A DNA stretch of 64,000 nt, from assembly GCF_001661345.1 (NCBI RefSeq), contig NW_017962918.1:930001-994000 (forward strand), read 5' to 3'. A program made the translations under genes and the position numbers. This stretch comes from Ascoidea rubescens DSM 1968 (lineage: Eukaryota; Ascomycota; Saccharomycetes; Ascoideales; Ascoideaceae). This document shows, piece by piece, positions 10,060 through 21,671 of this stretch; the stretch's first letter is position 1, and each line of letters opens with the position of its first letter. Under the pieces are notes generated by a model. That model did not search any database and was not told the origin of the DNA. It was given only the letters and a program-made list of their open reading frames with translations.

Positions 10060-10654
10060 TTTTCTTATTTCTTTTTTTTTTTCCTTTTCTCTATTTTTTT
10101 GTTTTTTTTTGATTAAACCTAATTATAATTACTATGTTTACTTTCAATAGTTTAAATTTTTAAATTTTTATTCTTATTCTTCTTCTTCTATCTTGTGTTT
10201 GTGTTTACTTTTTTTAAATGCTCTTTGTCTTTGTTTAAACAAATTTATAGATTTCTTTACCAAGATTTCTATTTCTTTTTGAGTTTTTTTTCTTTGTCTA
10301 TTTCATCCACTTTACCTACCCATCACCACTACCTGCCTATTACTTTAATATCACTTAACAATATTCCTATCTATTTATTAATATATATTATATCTACTTT
10401 AATCACATACACAAATATATAAAATAATATATTCATCAAAAAAGAATAGCTTGGCTAATTAATTTAATCAAAAAGAGAGAGAGAGAATTGACATAAAACA
10501 AAATTGCATAAATAAAAGAAAAATATAAAATAAAAAATATAAAATAAAAAATATAAAATAAAAAACAAAAAAAACAAAAAAATAAAATAAAAATAAAAAA
10601 AATATTCCATTATCAATTTTGAACTGAACTAAAAAATAAATTATAACTAAAAAC
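10060..10654. other. Convergent 3' intergenic region, low complexity
   Basis: 595 bp between the IDI1 and SIN3 stop codons. It is extremely AT-rich, with T-runs near 10060-10110, a GA tract at 10474-10487 and a decamer-like AAAATATAAAATAAA array at 10525-10600. I see no gene or RNA. Confidence 0.7.
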
Positions 10655-13600
10655 TTAACTCTTTTGTTTAACTTCATCTTCATTCATTATTTTCAAATTA
10701 CTCATAACATTGCTATTCACATCCGTTATCATACTTATATCATTAACGATATTTTCTGTTTTACTATCATTAATTGTACTGTCAATGGTAGAATCACCAT
10801 CAAGTGTTTGATCTTGATCTCCTATTACCAAGCTAGAATTCCCATTCACATTCACATTCCCATTGCTATTGCTATTGATATTTCCATTTGAAATGTTTCG
10901 TAGATGCAATAAAACAGGATTCGAAATATCTCGCATCTTGTTTCCATTTCCTTTGATATTAAATTTATCATAATCGTTCAATCCTTCTTTTTCTAAAAAT
11001 CGAAATCGTTCTTCAAAAAAATCAGGGTTTTTAACATTTCTTTTCCACCCATATTTACCATTAATTATACTTTCCAACTTTTGTACACTTTTTTTAATCT
11101 GATTGTTATTTTTCTTCAAATTTTTGTACACTTTCCCATTAGTGTATTCGTCCCATGATCCTTCTTCAAAAAATAATGTATATGTTATTGGTGACACTCT
11201 AATTTTCAATTGGAAATCTGCAAAATTTTCTTCATTCTTCTCATTATCGGAATTTTCACCACTGATCAAACTTTTAGAAAAAAATGGCAACTTAATCTTA
11301 ATCGTGGAAATACCTTCCGTGGGAACTAATTTCACATATGATTTTATATACTCTTCAAATTTCGTTTTATCCCCTTCTTTAATAAATTCTAATAGTATAT
11401 CATCGGAAGAAATATATTCAACTTTAAACTCATTTGAACCATAATGAATCTTAAATAAATCCTCTTCATTTCCAATAATAGCTCTGATATCTTTTTCATA
11501 ATTTGTAAATTTTTCCAAATTAATATCTTTATCATCAGTTTTTGAAATCTCTCTATACGCTAATAAAATATCTGATGACTTTTGATTTATTATTATTTTA
11601 AACATGTAACCAAAAAATTTCTCCAATAGCACATCAATTGTATAAAATTTAAAAAATTCTTTTCCCTTATATTTTTCCATTAAAGTCTCTTCAAATTCAA
11701 ACTTATTGATTCTTTCATTGATTAAATTTTCAATTAATTCAACAATTTCAATTTGGTCACTTTCCGAAAAATTTTCAGCTAAAGTTTGAAATCTTTCAAA
11801 AATGATTAAAAAGATTCTCAATAAAATATAGATATCTTGATTACAAAACATTTTATTTTTGATACTATCAATTAATTGTAATTCAGTTGGTTCCTCTGAA
11901 GCAACTTTAGCTCTTTCAACTAGTTTTATCCAAATTTCTTCTAATTCATCAGAGACTTTGACACTATTGTTGGATACATCAGAATTATTGGATATTTTTG
12001 AAATTGTTTTGAATTCACCTTGTTTACTTGTACGTTTGGCACCACTATGATTTGATAATATTGATTCCAAAAAATTATCTTTATCAATATCCTTAAACAA
12101 ACGTTTTTTGGAGTTTGAAATCTTTCCCATATTTGAATTTACAAGACTTTCAGCTGCACGAAAATCACTGCTATCAATTTTTGTTCCATACCGTTGTTCA
12201 TTACTCACTTCAATCATTTCATACAATTTATTATATAAATCATTTGGTATATGAAATATCAATTTTAAAAGCTCCACAAAAAAAACTTTAAAGTTTTCAT
12301 GATCATCTAATGAGTATCTGTTGTTTTTTTTGATATTAATTAGAGTTTGAGTGCGGATTGTTCTATTATTTCTACTATGAAAATCTTCTTCATTCAACAA
12401 TAGCAAATCTTTTTTCAAGTAACAAATTATGATTTTAAAAAATGTAAATAAAGGCTTGCTGTTATCTTTTAAAAGATCAATATTATTACTGATAAAATGA
12501 TAATTATTATCTCGGATTCCATCATTTAAACCAATTATAGAACTAATTAGTGGATTGATAGCATTTTCTGATATCTTTAATATTTTATTATCTGATAATT
12601 CTTTTAGCAAGGATTTTGTCTTGAAAAATTTCTGATCTTTTGCTTTAAAATTTTCTCCTATAACATCAAAACTTTTTTTAAAATAAATGTTTTCCTGTTC
12701 ATACCAGACTTTGTTCCAATCTCTATATAATCTCTTCCATTCTTCTTCTTTTTGTTTTAATTTTCTTAATACAATTGGAATAACAACTTGTGGTTTTTCG
12801 TACAATCTTTTTATGATCCAGTCACTAACATCTTTATCTCTATAAATCTTTTGAATAATTTTTTTATTAATCTGGGATGAAAAAATTGGATCATCTGCCA
12901 AGTTAAACTCAGCTTTATTGTCAGGAGATGACGCAGCAATTTTATGGCCAATATTTTCGAGGGTTTGATAGGTTTTGAGACTTGTCTCCATATAGTAGTC
13001 ATAAGAATGACGTTCTTCTTCAATTTCCTGTAAATGGTCTTGATATCTATTAGAATAAGTTGTTTTTCTTGAATTAATTATAGGGATTATTTTTGTTGAA
13101 GACTTATTAGAGTCATTTGAATGATAATAATTAGGCAATAATACGTATTCATCATTTAAAACCTCTTGACGCATTTTACCAAGCCTTGATCTATTTTTCA
13201 AGGTTATATCTTTAGGGAGTTTAACATAACTTGGAGTAGATTTTTCATACAAGGTTAATTTAAATTTTTCAGGATTCAAAGGAGAATTTTCGATGATTAT
13301 CTTGTTTTTATCTTGGGTTTTAGTTTTGAAGGGTTTATTTTTAGTCTTGTCAGTATTTTCGATTTTTGATGATGAATCATCACCGCCACTCATAAAATTT
13401 TTAAACCAAGAAAATAAATCAGGTTGTGAACTAATATAGTTATGAGATCTTTCCATTAAGGTGTCAAAATCTATTAAGGAACTGTTATAGTAAGATATTA
13501 GTTTCATGAAATTGTTATATGATAATATATTGTTGATTGCATTTTTGATTTTATTGAAATGAAAGATTTCGTCAGACAAGTTTTGATTATTGATTGAATA

Positions 13601-14207
13601 TTTATTTTGTTGTAATTTGTTTGAATCCAGATAAGAGCTTTGATAAGAGTCATATGCTATATCCAGAGAACCTTTATATAATAAAGGTAAAGATTGTAAT
13701 TGTTGGTTATTTTGTGGAAATTTGTTTTGTAGTTGTTTTTGTGCTTGTGCTTGTACTGGTGCTTGTGCTTGTGCTTGTGCTTGAGATTGAGATTGGAATT
13801 GAGATTGAGGTTGAGATTGGGATTGGGATTGAATATAGTAATAATTTTGAGAGGCAGATAAATTTCTTTCATTTGAAATTGGAGGCTCATCATTTGGATT
13901 ATTTAAAAAAGCAGCAGAGGGATTTTCTCTTTTTTTAGCTGAAGGAGGAGGAAAATTTCCGACGGGTGGTAATTCTAGATTGTTTGGAGGAGTTGTTGTT
14001 CGAGTGATGTTAGAATCATTGTTATTAAGTTCACTGTCGTTGATGGAGGGAGGCACTAATGAGTTGTAATCGGAGTCAGAGTAAGTGTATTGACTCTGTT
14101 GAGAGTGAAGCTGATCGTAATAATTTTGTGGTTGATTAGAGGAAAGGTTGATGTTGTTGTTTATAAGATTATTAATGGTATTGATGCTATTATTAATGTT
14201 GTTGTTG

Positions 14208-14244
<37 letters not shown>

Positions 14245-15811
14245 TGTTATTTAGAGAGTTTGTGATGGCGGAGGAGGGAATAAATTTTTTGAAATCATCT
14301 AATAGATCAGGGGCATCTTTAAATAAGGAAATAACTTCAGAATGGATATCTTCAATTGGTCTTTGCTCCCTTTGGTAGGTGTGTAAGATTTCCAAGAATC
14401 TTTTATAGTACTGGGGCTTATTAGAGAATCTGACTTTTATTTTATTAACGTAGGAAATAGCGTCGTTCATTTGGGGTTGAGATGGAGAACGAGAACGAGA
14501 GTAGTTAATTATGGGCATGTTTGTTATATTGTCGATGTTCAAGTATCTATTTTCAGGCATTTCAGTTTTTATTGAAAGTAGAGATGAATATTGCTGGCCA
14601 TTATTGGATAGGTTAGAATTGAGATTATTAGGATTATTAGGATTATTAGGATTATTAGGATTATTAGAATTATTAGAATTATTAGAATTATTGAAATTGG
14701 AAAGGTTGTTGGAATTATTGAGGTTGGCCATGTTTGTGATGTTGGCAAGATTATTTATGTTATTAAAATTGCTGGGATGGTTGAGATTGTTAATATTATT
14801 TACATTATTAAAATTTGTGGGATGATTGATATTATTGAGGCTGGGAGAAGAGTTGTTGGTAAGATTATTGATATTCATATTATTCGTGTTAATTTTTTTA
14901 TTAAAAGTGTTGTTATTGCTGTTATTGTTGTTATTGCTGTTATTGTTGTTATTGCTGTTATTGTTGTTATTGTTGTTATTGTTGTTGTTATTGTTGTTGG
15001 TAATGCTATTTAGCTTGCTATTGTTTGAGTAAACTGAAATATCAGGAACAGAAATGGAGCCCTTTGGAGTAGTGACTATGATTGGGTTTGGATCTAAAGG
15101 ATCATTGGAGCATTCAATTTTATAGCCCTGAGGCAAAAAAGCGTTGAAGCCTTGAATTAGATTTGGATGGCCATGAAATATGGTAGATACTCTATTAATA
15201 ACCTCGGGAGTATCTATTGTTTGAAATTTGAAGTCCTTCATGATGTCTAAGAAAGTGTTATATATATCAGGTTTATCTTGAAATTGCTGTTTTACTTGAT
15301 CTAAATACAAGATGGCATCATCAAAATTAAGTGTTTTGAAAGCAGATTCTTGTTCGGAACGTTGAAGAAGTTGATTTTGATTTTGATTTTGATTTTGATT
15401 TTGATTTTGGCTTTGATTTTGGTTTGAGCTCTGATTAGAGAGATGTTGAACAGAAATTTGCTTTACATGAGATTGGGATTGAGTGGATTGTTGAGCATTT
15501 TGGAAAGACTGCAAAGACTGTAAAGATTGCAAAGACTGCAAAGATTGCAATGAGTGTTGTTGCTGACGAAGATCAAGCTGGTGTGGTTGCTGAAGGTTTC
15601 TTGACTGCTGCAGTTGTTGAGACAGCAATTGCAGTCTTTGCTGCTCTAGAGATATGGAAGATGAGTCAGGAGGTGGGTGGAGCTGGCGAAAGTTGGGATC
15701 ATCCAATTGTTGGGAGGAAAGATGGTAGTGAGAAGAGGTCTTTGGTTGTGTGGGATGGTTTGTGATGGAAGATATAGAAAAGGGATGACGAGGCTGGTTG
15801 TTCTTGCTCAT
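10655..15811 (-). CDS. SIN3: Sin3 transcriptional corepressor scaffold
   Basis: 1718 residues. Sin3 scaffolds the Rpd3 histone deacetylase complexes in the nucleus. Three paired amphipathic helix domains are visible: PAH1 at about 160-232 (LNFDDAILYLDQVKQQF ... FLPQGYKIEC), PAH2 at about 445-515 (DAISYVNKIKVRF ... FKKFIPSS) and a weaker PAH3 at about 748-812 (EIFHFNKIKNAI ... WFKNFMSGG). The HDAC-interaction domain follows from about 860 (SYVKLPKDI, MRQEVLNDEYVLLP) and then the conserved C-terminal Sin3 region. Linkers are Gln-rich (QSL and QN repeats in the first 150 residues) and Asn-rich (two runs of about 10 or more). The start is at 15811, the first Met. Next upstream is a gene-poor stretch with a tRNA. 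Confidence 0.93.
14190..14252. repeat. Asn-codon tract in SIN3 (ATT/GTT array)
   Basis: ATT/GTT triplet array on the plus strand, encoding poly-Asn in the SIN3 linker between PAH2 and PAH3. A second such array lies at about 14906-15000. Confidence 0.85.
15366..15425. repeat. GATTTT hexamer array in SIN3 (Gln-Asn repeats)
   Basis: Six or so copies of TTGATTTTGATT on the plus strand encode alternating Gln-Asn. A neighbouring GCAAAGACT array (15508-15550) encodes QSL repeats. Confidence 0.85.
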
Positions 15812-16780
15812 AATTTGAATTGGTGGTTAGCAAAACAGTGTGTGGTTGTTGGTTGATAGGGATTATATCCAAGTGGTAGAAAACCGCTATCTGTGGTGTG
15901 ATCCTTCAGTAAAGAGTATCTGGGAACAGACACATAAAGAAGATGCAGTAGAGTGTCTGGTATATGGTGGACAACAAAAAAACTGAAGGAGAACTGGAGA
16001 AGAACAGAAGAAGAAGTGGAATAAGAGTAGACGAGGAGTTGAAGATGCTGTTTGGTGTGTTTTGAGATACTGATAAGAAAAGGCTTCTCAAGAAGTGAGA
16101 AGAAAAGCCCTTCACTGAAAAAACAGAGTAGGGTAACCACCGTGCATAACCGCTGAGGTGGAAACACAAACCGTGACACGGATGTGGATGCACACGTGCA
16201 TAAACCGGGTCAAAGATGTTGGTTTGGGAAAGCTCCGTCGGTGACGCAGCGAGACGCGTTGCTGACGGAGAGCACTCTTTGCCTCTTCCATGAGGGATGT
16301 GCTGTTTTCTACTTTGTAAATCCTCCATGTGCTACTTTTGATGCGTGGACAGCAATACGGCTGGATGATCAACAAAGACATATATAGTTGCAAGCAACAT
16401 CTCATCAAGTAAAATTTAGATGCATCAAATTAGCTTATTTTTTAACAATGTGATCGTAGTTTAACTTTATTGTAAATTGAAAACTCATTACAATAGATAA
16501 CAGCGAGGACGTCTGAAAGAAATATGTACTTTCTCTGTTTAGTTTCCTATTGTTGTTCAAAAGCTTGTGGATTGGGTCATATTTGCTCATATATATCAAA
16601 GTTGATATTGTTTCCAATTTAAGGTTTTGGGAACAACAGGAAGCATGTACTATCGATAATTTAGCCAAATTTAAAAGCCATTGATTAATTCACTGTTCAA
16701 TTAGTTATTATTATATTCATTTGATGTAGTTCCCACACACCTTGTTGTCAATGTTTAGGAAGATTATTGCAAAAAAGTAC
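15812..16780. other. Gene-poor region upstream of SIN3
   Basis: About 970 bp with the SIN3 promoter proximal and no convincing gene. Short frames here (up to 140 codons) show no family resemblance and overlap one another. A CACGTG E-box lies at 16193-16198 within a locally GC-rich patch (16140-16260). Confidence 0.5.
16771..16776 (-). terminator. Pol III terminator of tRNA-Gln
   Basis: TTTTTT on the minus strand, five bases beyond the tRNA discriminator position. Confidence 0.85.
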
Positions 16781-16864
16781 AGGTCGTACCCGGATTCGAA
16801 CCGGGGTTGTTCGGAATCTTTGAACAATCAAAACCGAAAGTGATAACCACTACACTATACAACC
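16781..16864 (-). tRNA. tRNA-Gln(UUG) with a 12-nt intron
   Basis: 84 nt on the minus strand. The acceptor stem GGTTGTA pairs with TACGACC (one T-G wobble) and the discriminator is T. The D-arm is TAGTGTAGTGGTTATCAC. The anticodon stem TTCGG pairs with CCGAA and the loop carries TTG. The T-arm is CCCGG-TTCGAAT-CCGGG. Apart from the insertion it is nearly identical to yeast tRNA-Gln(UUG). The extra bases at 16816-16827 lie one base 3' of the anticodon, the canonical tRNA intron site, and contain CAA complementary to the UUG anticodon. CCA is not encoded, as expected for a nuclear gene. Confidence 0.95.
16816..16827 (-). other. tRNA intron (12 nt) in tRNA-Gln
   Basis: Sequence TTGTTCAAAGAT between position 37 and 38 of the tRNA. 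Removal restores a standard 72-nt tRNA-Gln. Confidence 0.9.
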
Positions 16865-18936
16865 AAACAAGGCTAGTCTCGAAAAGCCTCCAAAAATCAC
16901 AGGGTGTAATATAACGATGTTCAAAAACACGATATTTTAGTAGGACAATAGGTTTTTTGATATTCTATTCAATTCATTAGCTAGCTTTGTAATTTTTTAA
17001 TTTCAAGCAAATAAAAGCGTTTGTTTTATCAAATCATCAAGTCCTGTGGATCAGCCCAGGATATATGGATTTGGACAAGATGATTAATACCTGCATCCGG
17101 CCACTGCGCTAAGCTTTTTCTCATCTGCGATGTTTTATCATCCATTTTCAATTGATGGTGGTTTTACCAGTTCAACATTATGTAGATGAATATATATTTT
17201 ATTGTTAAATAGCAGCGATTCATTTAATTATTAAATCTCTTTTATTCAAAGAACTACCAGACTTGATAATAGCGACTTACAAGTTCATTTACACATTGAT
17301 AAATCAGCAGCGTTTGTTGATTGCGATTGTTGACGATAATATGTAAACATTTCCAATATGAATAGTGCTCAACAAGGTCTTGTTTTAATTAACAACATTG
17401 GTAAGCTATTCATCAACTTTATTCATTGATTCCGTGAAGATGGAGCCAACATTCAAATGAGAGGAGAGACATGAACCCACAACCATGGTCACCGTCGATA
17501 AGAGGAGAAGCGATAAGGACAAAAAGATATGGTGGTTCCACTTTCTTTTTTGTTAAATCGAACGAATTTGTTTTTTTTATTTTGTTGCTGAAAATTTTAG
17601 TTGTTCATTTAGTTGTTCATTTAATGAAAATAAAAAAACAAACAAACAAAAGCAATAAATATTTCAGAGGAAGAACTAAACAACAATCTTTTGAATTTTA
17701 CTAAAGAATAAAGGCTTCATTGGGTTAAATGTTGTTAACAATGCTTTTTCTTTCCTTTTTATTTTATATATATACACAATCGAATCTTGATTTGGTCTGC
17801 AAGAAACAAATTTCAAAGTTTTCATAATCTGCATCTCTAATTGTCGGTTGGATTTTTCAAGTGCGATAATAATAAAGTGCTGGATCACAAATTGTATTTA
17901 TTTATCTCATCTCAGATTTAACTTCTGTTAATGCCTTCCCGATGCGGAAAGTAAAAACAACCATCAAAGCCCGTATCAGAACGGGAGAATCTCGAAAAGC
18001 GGAGTGGTTTAACTAGCGTCTGCCCTCCAGATACCGGGCTTGCGAACCGACTGCTCTTTCCCTCAAAAAACATCCCCAAATCCCAAGCTGATTTCAGATA
18101 TCAAACACAAAATGCACTATCAGCAATCAAAGGCCCAATGCAACGAAGCTACAAATTCTGAAAACCAATAAACTTTGTTTATTTTTGCAAAAAACAACTT
18201 TGATCTGGAGAAAAATTCGTGCGTCTAGTGTTAATTTTCACAAACATCAACAAGTATTTCAAATATTTGCAAGCATTTGCAAACATTTGCAAACATTTTT
18301 ATGTTTATCCTTTTACAGTAACCATTTCTTTTCTTCAACCTCTTCCCTTGCTTATATTTCATTACTCTTTAAGTTTCTTTCTACAAACTTACAAGCCGAA
18401 AAAAATCAATTTTTTACGTCTGACAAACGTTGTACGCCCACTCTAAAAGAAAAGGCCTGCTTGTACTACATGGCCGATACTTCACCTCTTCTTTTCTGCA
18501 GAGCCAGTTTCCAAATGGCTGAACTGAACGACCAGACAACCACTCTGCCTCTCCCTTATCCAGCATCGTCCAACCCTTGAAATACTCTCTCATCCTCTCT
18601 CATCTCAACAAGATCAAGCTCTTTCTCGAAAAAGAACCTAAAAACACTAAGCGGACACACAAACTCTTAGCGACTGCGATAAAGCACCGGCCATGCACAC
18701 GAACGCCTGTTCGGTTCGCTTTTCGATATCTTTCATTTCCTAATCGAGTTTGGTTTTCCATTCTTCTTTTCGATCGACTTTCGATTGTATTGAAAGTGTC
18801 TCCCCATATTAGACAAATTTGAAGATGAGATGCTATCTGATAATCTCAACCAGTTTGAATGTCTGCTTTCCTTTCTGTTACTACCATCCTCTTTCCCATT
18901 ATGGTTCTATGGGTTGGAATCACCTGGAAAATCAAC
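16865..18936. other. Gene-poor region between tRNA-Gln and amine oxidase
   Basis: About 2.1 kb. No open frame here exceeds 131 codons and none resembles a known family. The right half (18600-19169) is presumably the amine oxidase promoter. At 17990-18060 there is a tRNA-like A-box (AGCGGAGTGGTTTAAC) with a small hairpin but no proper B-box or acceptor stem (see findings). Otherwise I see nothing that can be supported. Confidence 0.5.
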
Positions 18937-18944
18937 TATATAAG
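18937..18944 (+). promoter_or_regulatory. TATA box of the amine oxidase gene
   Basis: TATATAAG about 226 bp before the start codon, followed by a pyrimidine-rich leader. This is consistent with a strongly regulated TATA-type promoter, as expected for a nitrogen-source-induced enzyme. Inference from motif. Confidence 0.5.
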
Positions 18945-19169
18945 CTCTTCTATTTTTCCCCATTTATTTCACTTTTGCTTTTATATTCTCTTCACCAACA
19001 GCTATCAATCTAAATCTAACTATTCCATTATCATTCGTAATAATAGTTTCTTTTATTCCATACTCCATATTCACTATTTTTCCATACTCAATATTCCATA
19101 TTTGCTATTTTTCATTAATATTCTTTATCCCTTGTTTTCTATTTTCAGTTACATCTTTTATCAATCAAA

Positions 19170-21305
19170 ATGGAACGTTTACAACAAATCGCTGCACAAG
19201 CTACTGCCTCTGTTGCTCCACCTCCAACCCCAGCTCATCCTTTAGATCCTTTATCTATTGCCGAATTAAAAGCTGTTGTCTCTGTTGTTAAAAACGAATA
19301 TTCTACAAAAGACATCTCTTTCAACACAGTTACTCTCAGAGAACCAACCAAGGACGCTTATCTTAACTGGAAAGAAAGAAATGGCCCTCTTCCCCCACGT
19401 TTAGCTTACTTTGTTATTTTAGAAAAAAACGTTGCTGGTGTTCAAGAAGGTGTTGTTGATCTCGGTTCTCTTATTGTCATCACTTTAAAAACTACTGAAG
19501 GTGTCCAACCAATTTTAACTGTTGAAGATCTACAAACCACCGAATCCATCATCAGAAAAGATCCTAGAGTTATTGAACAATGTGTTATCTCGGGTGTTCC
19601 AGCTGATAAAATGCACGAAGTTTACTGTGACCCATGGACTATTGGTTACGATGAAAGATGGGGTTCTGCTAAAAGATTACAACAAGCCTTTATGTACTGG
19701 AGATCAAATGAAGATGATTCCCAATACTCCCATCCATTAGATTTCTGTCCAATTGTTGACACTGAAGCTCACGAAGTCGTCTTTATTGATATCCCCCAAA
19801 GAAGAAGAAAAGTCTCCAAACACCCTCACGCCAACTTCAACCCACCAGATGTCAAAAAGAAAACTGGCTACAGAACTGATGCTAAACCAATCAATGTCAC
19901 CCAACCAGAAGGTGTTTCTTTCAAAATGGAAAACAACATCATGGAATGGTCAAATTTCAAATTCCACGTTGGTTTCAACTACAGAGAAGGTATCGTTTTA
20001 TCTGATATCACCTTCAATGACCATGGTAAAATCAGACCTCTTTTCCACCGTATCTCTCTTGTTGAGCAAATTGTTCCTTACGGTAATCCTTATTTTCCTC
20101 ACCAAAGAAAACACGCCTTGGATATTGGTGAATATGGTGCTGGTTTAATGACAAACCCTTTGTCTCTTGGTTGTGACTGTAAGGGTGTTATTCACTATCT
20201 TGATGCTCACTTTGTTGACAGAGCTGGTGACCCAATCACTGTCAAACATGCTGTCTGTATCCACGAAGAAGACAATGGTTTGCTTTTCAAACACTCGGAT
20301 TTCAGAGACAACTTTGCTACTTCCATCGTTACCAGAGCCACTAAATTGGTCATCTCCCAAATTTACACCGCCGCCAACTACGAATACTGTCTCTACTGGA
20401 ACTTCATGCAAGATGGTACTATCCAATTGGAAGTCAAATTAACTGGTATTCTAAACACCTATGTTTGCGATGAAAATGAAGTCACTGATCCATTTGGAAC
20501 AAAAGTTTACCCAATGGTCAATGCCCACAACCATCAACATTTGTTCTCCTTAAGAGTTCACCCAAGAATCGATGGTGACGGTAACTCTGCTGCCACTGTT
20601 GATGCTGCTTCTTATGAACCTCCATTAGGTTCTCCAGAAAACATGTATGGTAATGGTTTCTACGCCAAAAAAACTGTTTTCAAAACCGTTAAAGATTCAT
20701 TGACCAACTATGAATCTTCAACTGGTAGAAGTTGGGACATTTTCAATCCAAAATCTATTCATCCTTACTCTGGTAAACCAGCTACTTATAAATTAGTCTC
20801 TACCCACTGTCCTCCATTATTATGCAAACCGGGTTCATTAGTATCCAAGAGAGCTCCATGGGCTGACAAATCTGTTCAAGTTGTTCCATTCAAAGAAGAT
20901 CCAAACAACTACTACCCAGAAGCATCAATGTTGTATCCATCTGGTGAACATGTTCCACAATGGTCTGGTGAAGGTGTTCGTGGTATGAGAAAATGGATTG
21001 GTAATGGTGATGCTCCAATTGAAAATACTGATATCTTATTTTTCCACACTTTCGGTATCACCCATTTCCCAGCACCAGAAGATTTCCCATTAATGCCAGT
21101 AGAGCCATTCTCCTTATTATTAAGACCAAGAAACTTGTTCTTAGAAAACCCAACTTTGGATGTTGTTCCATCTCATGCTATGACTACCTCTGAAGCTAGA
21201 GCTGCTACCAACCAAGAAGTTGTTAGCAAGACTGACACTACTTCAAGATTAGCTTTCCAAAACACTTCAGGCCAAATCTCATGTTGTCGTTTCCAAAAAG
21301 AATAG
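19170..21305 (+). CDS. AMO1: Peroxisomal copper amine oxidase
   Basis: 711 residues, highly similar to the Ogataea (Hansenula) polymorpha enzyme. It oxidises primary amines (methylamine, ethylamine) to aldehyde, NH3 and H2O2. All active-site residues are present: the TPQ cofactor precursor Tyr404 in TAANYEY, catalytic base Asp318 in KHALDIGEYG, copper ligands His455 and His457 in NAHNHQH, and the third ligand His in GITHFPAPEDFP. Residues 3-11 (RLQQIAAQA) fit the PTS2 peroxisomal signal R-L-x5-Q-A, as in the Ogataea enzyme. The C-terminus (CCRFQKE) is not a PTS1. The gene lies next to a long 5' region with a TATA box and is convergent with LST8. Confidence 0.95.
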   Translation: MERLQQIAAQATASVAPPPTPAHPLDPLSIAELKAVVSVVKNEYSTKDISFNTVTLREPTKDAYLNWKERNGPLPPRLAYFVILEKNVAGVQEGVVDLGSLIVITLKTTEGVQPILTVEDLQTTESIIRKDPRVIEQCVISGVPADKMHEVYCDPWTIGYDERWGSAKRLQQAFMYWRSNEDDSQYSHPLDFCPIVDTEAHEVVFIDIPQRRRKVSKHPHANFNPPDVKKKTGYRTDAKPINVTQPEGVSFKMENNIMEWSNFKFHVGFNYREGIVLSDITFNDHGKIRPLFHRISLVEQIVPYGNPYFPHQRKHALDIGEYGAGLMTNPLSLGCDCKGVIHYLDAHFVDRAGDPITVKHAVCIHEEDNGLLFKHSDFRDNFATSIVTRATKLVISQIYTAANYEYCLYWNFMQDGTIQLEVKLTGILNTYVCDENEVTDPFGTKVYPMVNAHNHQHLFSLRVHPRIDGDGNSAATVDAASYEPPLGSPENMYGNGFYAKKTVFKTVKDSLTNYESSTGRSWDIFNPKSIHPYSGKPATYKLVSTHCPPLLCKPGSLVSKRAPWADKSVQVVPFKEDPNNYYPEASMLYPSGEHVPQWSGEGVRGMRKWIGNGDAPIENTDILFFHTFGITHFPAPEDFPLMPVEPFSLLLRPRNLFLENPTLDVVPSHAMTTSEARAATNQEVVSKTDTTSRLAFQNTSGQISCCRFQKE

Positions 21306-21671
21306 TTTCTTTAAAAATAAATAAAAATAAAAAATATAAAAAAAATTGTTACCTTTTTGCAACTTAAAACTTATTTTTATATTTTTTATCTAGTCTTTAA
21401 TGGTTTTCAGTCTTGTTTTTCTTTTGCTTTGTTTTGTTTTGTTTTGTTTTGTTTTGTTTATTTTTCATATACATATTCCCACACATATATATACATATAT
21501 ATTTACATATATTCTAATTCATATTTAGTATAATCTTATAAAATTAATATTTTGTAAACCAATATATCTGGAAATAAAGTAAGCGTTATTAGAGTTTTGC
21601 AAAAATTTGATAAATTCACTAAACTATGAAACAATAACAATAACAATCTTTGAAATTAGACAATATAAAAC
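21306..21671. other. Convergent 3' intergenic region
   Basis: 366 bp between the amine oxidase and LST8 stops. It is AT-rich, with (GTTTT)n at about 21424-21460 and ATATATATACATATATAT at about 21484-21510. No gene seen. Confidence 0.7.

Noticed and set aside
14148-15032. Leucine-rich plus-strand frames opposite SIN3
   Set aside because: They are reverse-strand readings of SIN3 poly-Asn codons.
17041-17130. Possible structured small RNA (GTGGATCAGCCCAGG ... TGCATCCGGCCACTGCGC)
   Set aside because: Slightly GC-richer than the flanks, but I could not match it to U6, SRP RNA, RNase P/MRP or a snoRNA box pattern.
16900-17420. LTR-like ends (TGTTG...CAACA followed by TTGGTAAGC) near the tRNA gene
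   Set aside because: Ends are too short and common in AT-rich DNA, the primer-site match to initiator tRNA is partial, and no partner repeat is visible.
18185-18580. 131-codon frame upstream of the amine oxidase
   Set aside because: No homology pattern, low-complexity composition, and it lies in the gene-poor stretch; not supportable.
21375-21385. Exact S. cerevisiae-type ARS consensus (TTTTATATTTT)
   Set aside because: An 11-bp AT-only motif is expected by chance in this AT-rich window, and origin rules for this species are unknown.
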